This document shows positions 34,513 to 42,983 of a DNA stretch of 64,000 nucleotides, piece after piece (the first letter of the stretch is position 1; each line of letters opens with the position of its first letter). The notes below the pieces were generated by a model. It did no database searches, was not told where the DNA came from, and worked only from the letters and a program-made list of their open reading frames with translations. The translations under genes and the position numbers were made by a program. Origin of the DNA: Kitasatospora sp. MAA4 (GTDB taxonomy: Bacteria > Actinomycetota > Actinomycetes > Streptomycetales > Streptomycetaceae); NCBI RefSeq assembly GCF_029893355.1, contig NZ_JARZAI010000036.1, positions 1 through 64,000 of the forward strand, read 5' to 3'.

Positions 34513-35544
34513 ATGGCGATACCCCGGCACGAGACGCTCAGCACGACCGCTTGGGTGGTCGAGCGGCCCGGTCCGCTCGACTCGTTCCCGCTACGTCGCG
34601 TGGAGCGGCCGATCACGGAACCACGAGCGCGGGAGATCCTGATCGAGGTAGCAGCCTGCGGCGTCTGCCGCACCGACCTCCACCTGGCCGAGGGCGACCT
34701 GGTGCCGCACAGACCGCGCTGCACCCCAGGCCACGAGATCGTGGGCCGAGTGCTGCAAGCCGGCTCCGCCGTCACGGAGTTCACCCCCGGCGACAGGGTC
34801 GGAGCAGCCTGGCTGGCCGGCACCTGCGGTACCTGCCGCTACTGCCGTGCAGACCACGAGAACCTCTGCCCGTATTCCCGCTACACCGGGTGGGACCTCG
34901 ACGGCGGCTATGCCGGACACACGACGGTGGACGCCCGGTTCGCCTACCCGCTGCCCGAAGGCCCGGCCGACGAGGAGCTCGCCCCGCTGCTGTGTGCGGG
35001 CATCATCGGCTACCGCGCGCTGGAGCGCACCGACCTGCCGCCCGGCGGCCGACTGGGCATCTACGGCTTCGGGGCCTCCGCGCACCTGACCGCCCAACTC
35101 GCGCTCTCCCGCGGAGCCGTCGTGCACGTCCTCACCCGGTCCGAGGAGGCACAGCGCCTCGCCCTGGAACTCGGCGCCGCGTCGGCCCGGGGCGCGTACG
35201 ACAGCCCACCAGAACCCCTGGACGCAGCGATCCTCTTCGCCCCCGTCGGCGACCTGGTCCCCGTCGCGCTGGCCGCCCTGGACCGGGGCGGCACGCTCGC
35301 CGTGGCCGGAATCCACCTCACCGACATCCCCGGCCTGAACTACGACCGGCACCTGTTCCAGGAACGCACCCTGCGCAGCGTCACCGCCAACACCCGCGCG
35401 GACGGCCGCGCCTACCTGGCCGAGGCCGCCCGGAACCGCCCCACCGTCCACGTGCAGCGCTACGCCATGAGCCGGGCCGACACCGCACTGGCGGACCTCG
35501 CAGCCGACCGGGTCACCGGCGTCGCCGTCCTGATCGCCGAGTGA
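34513..35544 (+). CDS. Zinc-dependent alcohol dehydrogenase
   Basis: A 343-residue medium-chain dehydrogenase. Catalytic-zinc residues appear in ACGVCRTDLH (Cys, Thr-Asp-Leu-His) and TPGHEIVGRV; the structural-zinc lobe is CGTCRYCRADHENLC. The Rossmann motif is LGIYGFGASAH, whose third glycine is replaced by serine. YjgB/AdhP-like proteins of this shape oxidise or reduce primary alcohols and aldehydes. The ATG at 34513 has GAAGGGG 6 nt upstream; a frame to 34351 lacks homology. Next to a palindrome that may regulate it. Confidence 0.9.
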   Translation: MAIPRHETLSTTAWVVERPGPLDSFPLRRVERPITEPRAREILIEVAACGVCRTDLHLAEGDLVPHRPRCTPGHEIVGRVLQAGSAVTEFTPGDRVGAAWLAGTCGTCRYCRADHENLCPYSRYTGWDLDGGYAGHTTVDARFAYPLPEGPADEELAPLLCAGIIGYRALERTDLPPGGRLGIYGFGASAHLTAQLALSRGAVVHVLTRSEEAQRLALELGAASARGAYDSPPEPLDAAILFAPVGDLVPVALAALDRGGTLAVAGIHLTDIPGLNYDRHLFQERTLRSVTANTRADGRAYLAEAARNRPTVHVQRYAMSRADTALADLAADRVTGVAVLIAE

Positions 35545-35603
35545 CAGGGTGCGGTGGAGGTGCCGTTCAACCGCCGGCCGCCTACCGGGCAGCGATGAAG
35601 CAG

Positions 35604-36011
35604 TTACCCCAGGACCCTGGCCTTGGCCTTCGCGTACTCCTCCTCCGTGATGTCGCCGCTCTTCCTGAGCTCGGCCAGTCTGGCCAGCTCGTCGGTGCTT
35701 CCGGAGGTGCCCGCGGCGGCGCGGACATAGGTCTGGAACTCCTCCTCGGCGCGCTTGGCCCGCTGTACGTCGCGCTCGTGCATGCTCCCACCCCGGGCGA
35801 TCAGGTACACCAGGACACCGAGGAACGGCAGGATGACCACGAACAGAGTCCAGAGCGCCTTGCCCCAGCCGCTCAGCTCGTGGTCACGGAAGATGTCGCC
35901 GATGACCCGGAACAGCAGCATGAACCACATGAGCCACAGGAAGATGATCGCAATGGTCCAGAACAGGTTCAGCAGCGGATAGTCCGAAGCCAGGCTCACC
36001 GCGTTGTTCAT
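35604..36011 (-). CDS. PLDc_N/SHOCT membrane protein
   Basis: A 135-residue protein. Two helices (FWTIAIIFLWLMWFMLLFRV and the ALWTLFVVILPFLGVLVYLIA segment) belong to the PLDc_N (cardiolipin synthase N-terminal) type. The C-terminus is a short SHOCT motif: DELARLAELRKSGDITEEEYAKAKARVL. Such small proteins are common in streptomycetes, and their function is unknown. The ATG at 36011 is followed directly by a typical N-terminal segment. Confidence 0.9.
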   Translation of the reverse strand: MNNAVSLASDYPLLNLFWTIAIIFLWLMWFMLLFRVIGDIFRDHELSGWGKALWTLFVVILPFLGVLVYLIARGGSMHERDVQRAKRAEEEFQTYVRAAAGTSGSTDELARLAELRKSGDITEEEYAKAKARVLG

Positions 36012-36081
36012 GGTCTACTCCCTCGGTCGCGGCCGCACGGCAGTACTGGCTCCACGGTGCGGCGGATCCCCTCGGGATCGC

Positions 36082-36116
36082 CTCACCCGGTCCGGGTGAC
36101 CGCAAGTGGTGATCAC
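36082..36116. promoter_or_regulatory. Two palindromes between the SHOCT gene and the LAL regulator
   Basis: TCACCCGG-T-CCGGGTGA (36082-36098) and GGTGATCACC (36107-36116) lie in the gap between two divergent genes. They are candidate operators for one or both. Confidence 0.45.
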
Positions 36117-36186
36117 CGGTGCACGGGGGTTGAGTGGAAGTGTCGGCTGGTCGAAGGTCTCACCCCTCGTGAACCCCGGTGACCCC

Positions 36187-37998
36187 ATGCAGCGCCACGC
36201 AGTCTCCAACTCCCATGCCCCACCCAATCGCTGGACCCTCACACCGTCCGGCGACCCGATGCTCGCCGCCAGGTTCACCGTCCCGGGGCCGCCGAGGCGC
36301 GTCGTCCGGCGCCCCGAGCTGCTGAACCGTCTGACGACCGGAGTACGGCGGCCGCTCACCCTGCTCAACGGCCCGACCGGTGCCGGCAAGACGGTGCTCG
36401 CCGCCCAGTGGATCACCGCGGGCCTGGCGCCGCACCCGACCGTGTGGTTGACAGTTGAACCAGGTGACGCCCCCGGCGTGTTCTGGGCCTACGTACTGGA
36501 GGCGTTCGACCGGCACCGGGTGAAGCTGCCGGGCGATCTGGACCGACCCACCAGCGCGGAGGGCGTGAGCCAGTCCTTCCTGGTACGTCTCGCCGAGGGG
36601 CTGGCCGAGTCGGCGGAGCCCGTGATCCTGGTACTCGACCAGTTCGACTCGGCATCCGGGCACGAGATCACCGAGGGTCTGCGGTTCGTACTCCGTCACG
36701 CCGCTGACGGCCTGCGGCTCGTGCTGACCAGCACGACGGACACCCTGCTGCCGCTGCATCGCTACCGGGCCGCCGACGAGATCACCGAGATCCGCAACGC
36801 GGACCTGAAGTTCAGCACCATGGAGGCCGCCGCGCTGCTGCGTGAGCACGAGCTGGAGATCTCCCGGACGGGGATCCGGCGGCTGGTCGAGCGCACGGAC
36901 GGGTGGGCCGCCGGCCTGCGCCTGTGCGCGCTGACCATGCAGCGAAGTGCCGATCCCGAGGCGTTTGCCCGTGAGTTCGCCGCTGACCGCACCGCTATCG
37001 CCGACTACCTGGTCCGCGAGGTGCTCGACGGGCAGGCTCCGCCGGTCCAGGACCTGCTGTTACGTACGTGCGTCACCGACCGTATCCACCCTGAACTCGC
37101 CGACGTCTTGACCGGCCGCGACGACGCCGAGTGGAACCTGGCCACCCTCGCCCGCGCCAACGCCTTCGTGGAACGGGTCGACGGAACGGCCTGGTACCGC
37201 CTGCATCCCCTGTTCGCCGAGGTCCTGCACACGCATCTGCGCCACCGCTGCCCCGGCCTCGAACCCGGGCTGCACCAGCGGGCGGCGCACTGGCTCGCCG
37301 ACGCCGGACAGCTCACCGAAGCCCTCATCCAGGCCGCCGCCGGCGGCGACTGGCAGTTCGCCACGGACCAGCTGGCCGACAACCTGGCACTCGGTCGGCT
37401 CCTCAACGGTCCGGACAGGGAACGGCTGTCGCACGCCTTCGCCGCCATGCCGCCGGATCTGACGGGTGCGGCTCCGGCACTGGTGAGGGCAGCCTGCCGG
37501 TTGGCCGAGCATGATCTCGACGGCTGTACGGCCGCGTTGCGGCGTGCCGACGCGCATCTGTCGGATGCCGCCAACCCGGCCCGTCGGCTCGGCCGCGCGC
37601 TCCTGGGCCTGCTGGCAGGGCGCCAGGCCGGAGATCTCGCCGCCGTCGAGCAGGCGGCCGCCGAGGCCGACCGCCTGCTGGGTGAGCTCCCGAAGCCCCT
37701 GCTCGGCAAGCGCCCAGAGATCCGTGCGCTGCTGCCGGCCGGCCTCGGGGCGGCGCACCTCGGTGCCGGGCGGGCGGGGGCCGGCGATCCATCGCCCCCG
37801 CTGGTCGAGGCGCTGAGCGTGCGTGAGCTCGAGGTGCTGCGCCAGGCAGCCCGGATGCTCTCCACCGAGGAGATCGCGGTCGAGCTCTACGTCTCCGCCA
37901 ACACGGTCAAGACCCACCTGAAGAGCATCCACCGCAAGCTCTCCGTCACCCGGCGCAGCGAGGCCGTCCATCGGGCCGAGGACCTCGGCATGCTGTGA
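36187..37998 (+). CDS. LAL/MalT-type LuxR-family regulator, internally shortened
   Basis: A 603-residue STAND regulator. From the ATG at 36187: P-loop LLNGPTGAGKTVLAAQW (62-69 core), Walker B VILVLDQFD, the MalT-type arm segments (TDGWAAGLRLCALTMQ, AIADYLVREVLDG), then a short ARM region and a C-terminal LuxR helix-turn-helix (LSVRELEVLRQAARMLSTEEIAVELYVSANTVKTH). Family members are usually 850-900 residues, so ~250 residues of the helical repeat region before the HTH appear to be missing, without a frame break. The start is uncertain: an in-frame GTG at 36106 and an ATG at 36259 are alternatives. It probably activates unlinked or neighbouring genes. Confidence 0.8.
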   Translation: MQRHAVSNSHAPPNRWTLTPSGDPMLAARFTVPGPPRRVVRRPELLNRLTTGVRRPLTLLNGPTGAGKTVLAAQWITAGLAPHPTVWLTVEPGDAPGVFWAYVLEAFDRHRVKLPGDLDRPTSAEGVSQSFLVRLAEGLAESAEPVILVLDQFDSASGHEITEGLRFVLRHAADGLRLVLTSTTDTLLPLHRYRAADEITEIRNADLKFSTMEAAALLREHELEISRTGIRRLVERTDGWAAGLRLCALTMQRSADPEAFAREFAADRTAIADYLVREVLDGQAPPVQDLLLRTCVTDRIHPELADVLTGRDDAEWNLATLARANAFVERVDGTAWYRLHPLFAEVLHTHLRHRCPGLEPGLHQRAAHWLADAGQLTEALIQAAAGGDWQFATDQLADNLALGRLLNGPDRERLSHAFAAMPPDLTGAAPALVRAACRLAEHDLDGCTAALRRADAHLSDAANPARRLGRALLGLLAGRQAGDLAAVEQAAAEADRLLGELPKPLLGKRPEIRALLPAGLGAAHLGAGRAGAGDPSPPLVEALSVRELEVLRQAARMLSTEEIAVELYVSANTVKTHLKSIHRKLSVTRRSEAVHRAEDLGML

Positions 37999-38067
37999 CC
38001 GCGTCCGCCCGGCCGTCTTCCAGGTCCGGACTGCGCACCGCGGCCCGACGGACGGTCGACCGTGTTC

Positions 38068-38322
38068 TCACTGCCTCGCGCGGCGGCGGCCGAGGAAGAA
38101 GCCGATGACCAGGCCGGTGAGCAGCGTCACGGTGAGGACCGCCCACAGGGGCAGCGCGACGCTGGTAACCCACAGCTTGACGGAGACCGATCCGGTGTTG
38201 GCCGCGATGAACCAGACAGCGAGCACTGCGAGGACGGCAATCCCGATCGTGCGTAGCCGCACGTCGCGGCCCTTGACCGTAATGGTCGGCGGGCGGCGCG
38301 GCGGAGAGGTTTTCTGCGCCAT
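38068..38322 (-). CDS. LapA-domain (DUF1049) small membrane protein
   Basis: An 84-residue protein. Two helices flank a short loop: TIGIAVLAVLAVWFIAANTG and LWAVLTVTLLTGLVIGFFLG, with the VSVKLW segment typical of DUF1049/LapA proteins and a basic C-terminus (RRRARQ). In other bacteria the family takes part in lipopolysaccharide or envelope regulation; the role here is unknown. It is a single gene on the minus strand. Confidence 0.85.
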   Translation of the reverse strand: MAQKTSPPRRPPTITVKGRDVRLRTIGIAVLAVLAVWFIAANTGSVSVKLWVTSVALPLWAVLTVTLLTGLVIGFFLGRRRARQ

Positions 38323-38354
38323 GCTCTCCAGTATGGCCCCACCGGCTACGGCCG

Positions 38355-38474
38355 CTAGGGCCGCTCGGCGAACCCCAGGGCGGTGACCGAGGGGCGCCGG
38401 GTCGACAGCGGCGCAACGGTCAGGGCCGGCGGCAGCAGGGCGCCGGCGTCCTCGCTCGCACTCTGCTCGGTCAA
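38355..38474 (-). CDS. Small protein downstream of the spermidine-synthase-like gene
   Basis: A 39-codon frame starting TTG at 38474 and preceded by AGAGAGGA. It reads MTEQSASEDAGALLPPALTV and ends ALGFAERP. It starts 13 bp after the upstream gene stop, and nearly all third positions are G or C, as in real genes of this genome. No homology is recognised. It could be a short peptide of unknown function or a chance frame. Confidence 0.4.
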   Translation of the reverse strand: MTEQSASEDAGALLPPALTVAPLSTRRPSVTALGFAERP

Positions 38475-38487
38475 CGACTGGTCCTCT

Positions 38488-39348
38488 CTAGGCAATGCTG
38501 AACGCCCCGGCCGGCGGGGGCGGGGAGGGGCGGGCGGAGGCGTCCGTCACGGGCTGGACGCCGCGCACCAGTCGGCGCAGCTCGTCCCCCTCGACCAGCC
38601 GGGCCGGGAACGGGTCGGCGGCGAGCCGGCGGCTGAGCGCCTCGACCGGCAGCGGACGGTCGGAGCCGACCAGCAGCACGTTGCCGAACCGGCGCCCGCG
38701 CAGCACCGACGGCTCGGCGACCAGGCAGGTCTGCGGGAAGACCGCCCGCAGGGTGGCGGCCTGCGCCTTGGCGAACTCCAGCGGTGCGCCGTCCGCCAGG
38801 TTCGCCGCGTAGCAGCCGCCGGGGCGCAGCGCGGCAGCGGCCAGCGTGACGAACTCCACCGAGGTGAGGTGCGCGGGGGTGCGCGAGCCCTGGAAGACGT
38901 CGGCGACCAGCAGGTCGACCGAGCCCGGCGCCACGCCGCCCAGGGCCTCGCGGGCGTCCCCGACCGTCACGGCGAGGTCGGGCCCGGTCCACGGCAGCAC
39001 CTCCTGGACCAGCTCCATCAGCGGGCCGTCCAGCTCCACCACCCGCTGCCGCGAGCCGGGGCGGGTGGCGGCGAGGTAGCGGGGCAGGGTGAGCGCGCCG
39101 CCGCCCAGGTGCAGCGCGTCCAGGGCCAGGCCCTCGGGCGCCAGCACGTCGGCCAGGTGGCCGATCCGGCGGGTGTACTCGAACTCCAGCCGGGTCGGGT
39201 CGGCGAGGTCGACGTAGGACTGCGGGGTGCCGTCCAGCGTCAGCAGCCAGCCGCCGTCGCAGTCCAGATCGGGCATCAGCTTCGCCGTCCCGAGCGCCAC
39301 CTCGCGCAGCACCGGGACCGGCTCGCCCGCGTCGGTGTCTCTCAGCAT
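38488..39348 (-). CDS. Spermidine synthase-like protein
   Basis: A 286-residue protein of the spermidine/spermine synthase superfamily, lacking membrane helices. Seen: LHLGGGALTLPRYLAA (SAM-type motif), VVELDGPLMELV, VGDAREALGG and VDLLVADVFQGSRTP. Members lacking the full substrate site act as methyltransferases or aminopropyltransferases; the substrate is unclear. The ATG at 39348 overlaps the hydrolase stop at 39342 by 7 bp, so the two are coupled. A frame reading further to 39717 lies within the hydrolase gene. Confidence 0.87.
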   Translation of the reverse strand: MLRDTDAGEPVPVLREVALGTAKLMPDLDCDGGWLLTLDGTPQSYVDLADPTRLEFEYTRRIGHLADVLAPEGLALDALHLGGGALTLPRYLAATRPGSRQRVVELDGPLMELVQEVLPWTGPDLAVTVGDAREALGGVAPGSVDLLVADVFQGSRTPAHLTSVEFVTLAAAALRPGGCYAANLADGAPLEFAKAQAATLRAVFPQTCLVAEPSVLRGRRFGNVLLVGSDRPLPVEALSRRLAADPFPARLVEGDELRRLVRGVQPVTDASARPSPPPPAGAFSIA

Positions 39349-40310
39349 TCCCGCAGCATATGACCTGGGAAGTACGCACCCATCCAGCGGTCCAGCTCCT
39401 GGAAGACCTGGGTGCGGGCCTGCTCGCCGGAGAGCACCAGGTCGTGCATGCCGCCCTCGATCCGCACGGTGGTGACGTGGCGTCCCAGGCGGGGTGCGAG
39501 CGCCGCGATGTCGTCGGCGCGCAGGACCGCGTCGCGCTGGAGCATCGCCGGGTCCCACTTGTTCGTGACGACCGAGGCGGTGGAAGCCATCAGCAGGACG
39601 GGGACGTCGACGTGCAGCCCGCGCCGCACCGCGCGGTGGCCGCGCTGGATGGCCGCCAGCCAGCCGGCGTAGAGCGGGAAGCCCTCGGCGGGCTTGAGCG
39701 CGAGGTCGAACTCCCACTCACCGCGGTGGGCGCGGTGCAGGCTGTGCACGTAGTGCGGGTTCAGCGGGGCGGGCAGCTTGCGGGTGGCCGCCAGGCGGCC
39801 GAGTGCGCCGACCGCGGGCGCGCCCAGGGTGCGCATGGCGGGGCTGGTGGGCATGGAGAGGAACGGGCTGTTCAGGAAGAGCCCGTCCACCAGGCCGCGC
39901 CCGGCGCGGCGGGAGGCCCACAGGGCGGCCACCAGTCCGCCGGTGGAGTGGCCGTTGACCAGCAGCCGGGTGTGACCGTCCTGCTCGCGGATGATCCGGA
40001 CCGCCTCCTCGACCTCCTCGTCGTAGGCGGACAGGTCACGGACGAAGTTGGGCGACTGGTGGGGCCGCAGCGAGCGCCCGTACTTGCGCAGGTCCAGGGC
40101 GTAGAAGGAGAAGCCGGCGGCGACGAAGTGCTCCGCCAGGTTGGTCTGGAAGAAGTAGTCGGTGTAGCCGTGGAGGTACAGCACGGCCTTCTCGGACCCG
40201 GGGACGAGCCGCCTGACCAGGGTCGCGCTGACCGCGCCCTCCTCGTCCGCGGCCAGCGGCAGCTCGGCCGCCTCGTACGGGGCACCCAGGATGTCTTCGC
40301 GGAACTCCAT
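39342..40310 (-). CDS. Alpha/beta hydrolase (monoacylglycerol lipase-like)
   Basis: A 322-residue serine hydrolase of the Hydrolase_4 type. Seen: VLYLHGYTDYFFQ (oxyanion region), YALDLRKYGRS, nucleophile elbow VNGHSTGGLVAA (Ser in GHSTG), and LNSPFLSM. The catalytic His is probably in IEGGMHDLVLSG. The likely substrate is a lipid or ester. The ATG at 40310 is preferred to the TTG at 40328 (a weaker start). It overlaps and is coupled to the spermidine-synthase-like gene, so the pair may act in one pathway. Confidence 0.88.
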   Translation of the reverse strand: MEFREDILGAPYEAAELPLAADEEGAVSATLVRRLVPGSEKAVLYLHGYTDYFFQTNLAEHFVAAGFSFYALDLRKYGRSLRPHQSPNFVRDLSAYDEEVEEAVRIIREQDGHTRLLVNGHSTGGLVAALWASRRAGRGLVDGLFLNSPFLSMPTSPAMRTLGAPAVGALGRLAATRKLPAPLNPHYVHSLHRAHRGEWEFDLALKPAEGFPLYAGWLAAIQRGHRAVRRGLHVDVPVLLMASTASVVTNKWDPAMLQRDAVLRADDIAALAPRLGRHVTTVRIEGGMHDLVLSGEQARTQVFQELDRWMGAYFPGHMLREC

Positions 40311-40374
40311 GATCGCTGCCGCACCCAATCTCTGATCCGACCTTCGTGGAGCACAGACGATACCGGCCGGTAGC

Positions 40375-41031
40375 TCACCGAGTGCGCTGGCGCGGACGGC
40401 CGCGCAGGACCGCGACGATGCCCATGGCCGCCGCGCAGAGCGGGACGGCCAGCAGGGCGCCGATGATGCCGGCGATCCCGGCGCCGGCGACCACGGCGAA
40501 CATGATGGTCGCGGGGTGCAGCTCGACCGTCCGGCTCTGGATCAGCGGCTGCAGGACGTTGCCCTCGACCATCAGGCCCGAGAGCACGCCGCCTGCCAGC
40601 GAACCGAGCAGCGAGCCGCCGGCCGGTCCGCCGGCGCCGGCGGCCTGCGAGAGGCCCGCCTGCAACCGGTCGCCGGCCGGACCGAGCCAGTCGGCGAGCT
40701 GATCGCCCGCCTGCTTCAGCGACTCGGCGATCTGCGGGGCGCTGTGCACCAGCGAGTTGGTGAGCAGCCCCAGCACCCCGCAGACCACCGCCACCAGCAC
40801 GGCGCAGGTCAGCGCGGCAGCCGTCCCGCGCCCCAGGCCCCGCGCGACCAGCCAGGGCATCACCGGTTGCAGCAGCGCCGTCCCGAGCAGCGCGACGGTC
40901 ATCGGGATGGTGGCGGCGCGCAGTTCCACGAAGGCGAAGACGACCATCGCGCCCACGCCGATGAAGAGGATCACGGCCGCCGACCAGGCGGCGGCCGTCC
41001 GCACGGCGGGCGGCAGCAGCTGCTCGGACAT
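40375..41031 (-). CDS. AI-2E-family transporter, internally shortened
   Basis: A 218-residue membrane protein. The N-terminal helices (VFAFVELRAATIPMTVALLGTAL) and the C-terminal block LMVEGNVLQPLIQSRTVELHPATIM match AI-2E family (PF01594) proteins of ~350 residues. About 130 residues between GGVLSG and LMVEGNV, including several transmembrane helices, are absent with the frame intact. I infer an in-frame deletion and probable loss of transport function. A minor family variant cannot be excluded. Confidence 0.75.
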   Translation of the reverse strand: MSEQLLPPAVRTAAAWSAAVILFIGVGAMVVFAFVELRAATIPMTVALLGTALLQPVMPWLVARGLGRGTAAALTCAVLVAVVCGVLGLLTNSLVHSAPQIAESLKQAGDQLADWLGPAGDRLQAGLSQAAGAGGPAGGSLLGSLAGGVLSGLMVEGNVLQPLIQSRTVELHPATIMFAVVAGAGIAGIIGALLAVPLCAAAMGIVAVLRGRPRQRTR

Positions 41032-41092
41032 TCGACCATCTCAGCACACCATCTGACGGAGTGTCCGCTATGCGCGGGCTCGGCGCGTCCCG

Positions 41093-42232
41093 CTAGGAGC
41101 CGCCGCGCACGCTGTCGACGCTTTCGACCTCGACCTCGCCGCTCTCGCCCGGCGGCAGGGCGAAGTCGAGCAGCCGCTCGCCTTCCGCCACCGCCTCGGC
41201 GCGCGCCGCACGGGTCAGCGGGCCGAAGGGGCGCAGGTGCAGGCGGGTCGCGCCGCGTGCGGCGGACAGCTGCCAGGAGCCGGCCACCAGGCCGTCGAGG
41301 AGCAGCGTGCCGAGCACGATGCCGTTCTGCGTCATCACCCGCGGCCGGTGCTCCTCGGGCAGCACCCGGGTGCGGTCGGCGTGCGAGAGCAGCAGGTTGT
41401 CGAAGGGGGCGACCAACCGTACGGGGGCGGGGGTCGCGGCGGGCGGGCGCGGGGCGTCGGGGAGGTCGTACAGGGTGCGGCCCTGCTCGTCGCGGAACTC
41501 CACCAGCTGCGGGCGCAGCCGGGTCAGCACCGCGGCGAGCCGGGTCAGCCCGGACCACTTCTGCACGTCCGCGACGGTGGCGGGCCCGAAGGCGGCGAGG
41601 TAGCGCAGCACCAGCTGCTCCAGGCCGCCCGCACCGTCCGCCGGCGCCGCGCAGGGGCGGCCGAGCCAGTGTTCGGCGGTGGTGTGCGCGGCGGGTCCGC
41701 CGGCCCGCCACAGGCCGCGCGGCGGGACCTGGACGAGCGCGAGGCGGGCGCGGATCGCCTGGGCCAGCGCGGCCGGGTCCCGGTCCGGGTACGCGGCGCC
41801 GAGCAGTTCGCCCAGCTGCTGGAAGGTCCGCGGCTGCGCCTCGACCAGCCGGCGGCCCTGCTCGGCCAGCGCGTCCAGATCGAGCCCGGTCAGCCGCTTG
41901 CCGTAGGCGCCGCGCAGGGCCTGGTCAAGGACGGGTTGCAGCAGCGGGCGGAGCGTCAGCGCGTCCTCGGCGGTGACCAGGTGGATGGTGCCGCGCTGGA
42001 GGCCGATCCGGACCACCGCACGCTGCTCGATCAGCGCGCTCAGCTGCTCGGGGCGGATCTCGCGCAGCCGCGACCAGAGGCCGAAGTACGGCGGGTCGAC
42101 CGCCTGGGCCTGCAACCCGACCAGCTGCCCGACCATCGCCTCGGGTGTCGCCTCGGCCCGCTCCAGCAGGTGCTGACGGGCCAGCAGCGCGCGGTTCAGC
42201 GCGAGCGGGCCGAGGGTCCGGGGCTCGGGCAT
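41093..42232 (-). CDS. AlkZ-like winged-helix DNA glycosylase (HTH_42)
   Basis: A 379-residue winged-helix protein of the HTH_42/AlkZ (YcaQ) family. Residues 41-43 read QAQ in VGLQAQAVDPPYFGLWSRL, which matches the QxQ catalytic motif of AlkZ-type glycosylases at nearly the same position (Q37/Q39 in the characterised Streptomyces enzyme). Members remove alkylated or crosslinked bases. Seen further: IGLQRGTIHLVTAED, VADVQKWSGLTRL (wing), and VRLVAPFDNLLLSHADRTR. The stop is at 41093, and the start ATG (42232) overlaps the GDPD stop in TGATG, implying translational coupling. Confidence 0.85.
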   Translation of the reverse strand: MPEPRTLGPLALNRALLARQHLLERAEATPEAMVGQLVGLQAQAVDPPYFGLWSRLREIRPEQLSALIEQRAVVRIGLQRGTIHLVTAEDALTLRPLLQPVLDQALRGAYGKRLTGLDLDALAEQGRRLVEAQPRTFQQLGELLGAAYPDRDPAALAQAIRARLALVQVPPRGLWRAGGPAAHTTAEHWLGRPCAAPADGAGGLEQLVLRYLAAFGPATVADVQKWSGLTRLAAVLTRLRPQLVEFRDEQGRTLYDLPDAPRPPAATPAPVRLVAPFDNLLLSHADRTRVLPEEHRPRVMTQNGIVLGTLLLDGLVAGSWQLSAARGATRLHLRPFGPLTRAARAEAVAEGERLLDFALPPGESGEVEVESVDSVRGGS

Positions 42233-42942
42233 CAGCGAGAGCCCGCGTCGATCACCGAACGCAGCGTGCCGATCCGGTTGGAGGTCAGCGAGGCGACCCC
42301 GGCCAGCAGCATCCGCCGCATGGTGCGCCGCCGGTCCACCGTCCAGGCGCTGACCGCCAGGCCCTCGCCCCGGGCGCGGTCCACCAGCGCGCGGTCGACC
42401 AGGCCGAAGGGCGGGTTGAGGTAGCGCGGGCGCAGATCGTCCAGCAGCGGGCGGGCGGGCAGCGCCGGCTGCTTCCAGGTGAGCGCGAGCTCCGCGTCCG
42501 GGGCCAGCGCCCGCACCGCGAGCATCGCGGTGGCCGGACCGCAGAACATCACCCGCTGCTCGGCGCCGAGGTCGGCGACGGCCTGCCAGGCCGCCGCCGC
42601 GGGACCGGGGTCGTCCAGATCGATCATGAGCCGGGCGGACGGGGACCCGCTCACCAGCTTGAGCGCCTCGGCGAGCGAGGGGACGCGCTCGCCGCCGGCG
42701 AACCGCCGCTCGTCGAGCTGTGCGGCCGTCAGCGCGCCGACCGGCCGGTCCAGTTCCCAGAGCCGCTTGAGCGTCCGGTCGTGCAGCAGGACGGGGACGC
42801 CGTCGCGGGTGAGCTGGACGTCCACCTCCACCGCGTCGGCCCCGGCGGCCAGCGCGGCGGCGATGGCGGGGAGGGTGTTCTCGCGGTGGCGGTACGGGTC
42901 GCCGCGGTGGGCGACGGCCAGCGGACGCGGGGCGGATGGCAC
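42232..42942 (-). CDS. Glycerophosphodiester phosphodiesterase
   Basis: A 236-residue GDPD-family enzyme. Seen: VAHRGDPYRHRENTLPAI (catalytic His-Arg and the E of the metal site), VEVDVQLTRDGVPVLLHD (acidic metal ligands, and His-Asp) and LSAWTVDRR-like motif. It hydrolyses glycerophosphodiesters into glycerol 3-phosphate and an alcohol. It overlaps the AlkZ-like gene by TGATG. No signal peptide is seen, so it is cytoplasmic. Confidence 0.92.
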   Translation of the reverse strand: MPSAPRPLAVAHRGDPYRHRENTLPAIAAALAAGADAVEVDVQLTRDGVPVLLHDRTLKRLWELDRPVGALTAAQLDERRFAGGERVPSLAEALKLVSGSPSARLMIDLDDPGPAAAAWQAVADLGAEQRVMFCGPATAMLAVRALAPDAELALTWKQPALPARPLLDDLRPRYLNPPFGLVDRALVDRARGEGLAVSAWTVDRRRTMRRMLLAGVASLTSNRIGTLRSVIDAGSR

Positions 42943-42983
42943 AGCTCTTCCTCCGGTCGGTCTGCGCAGTGAGGTGCGGTGGG

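Noticed and set aside
40361..40372. TACCGGCCGGTA palindrome after the AI-2E gene
   Set aside because: Twelve bases in G/C-rich DNA occur often by chance, and it has no clear promoter context.
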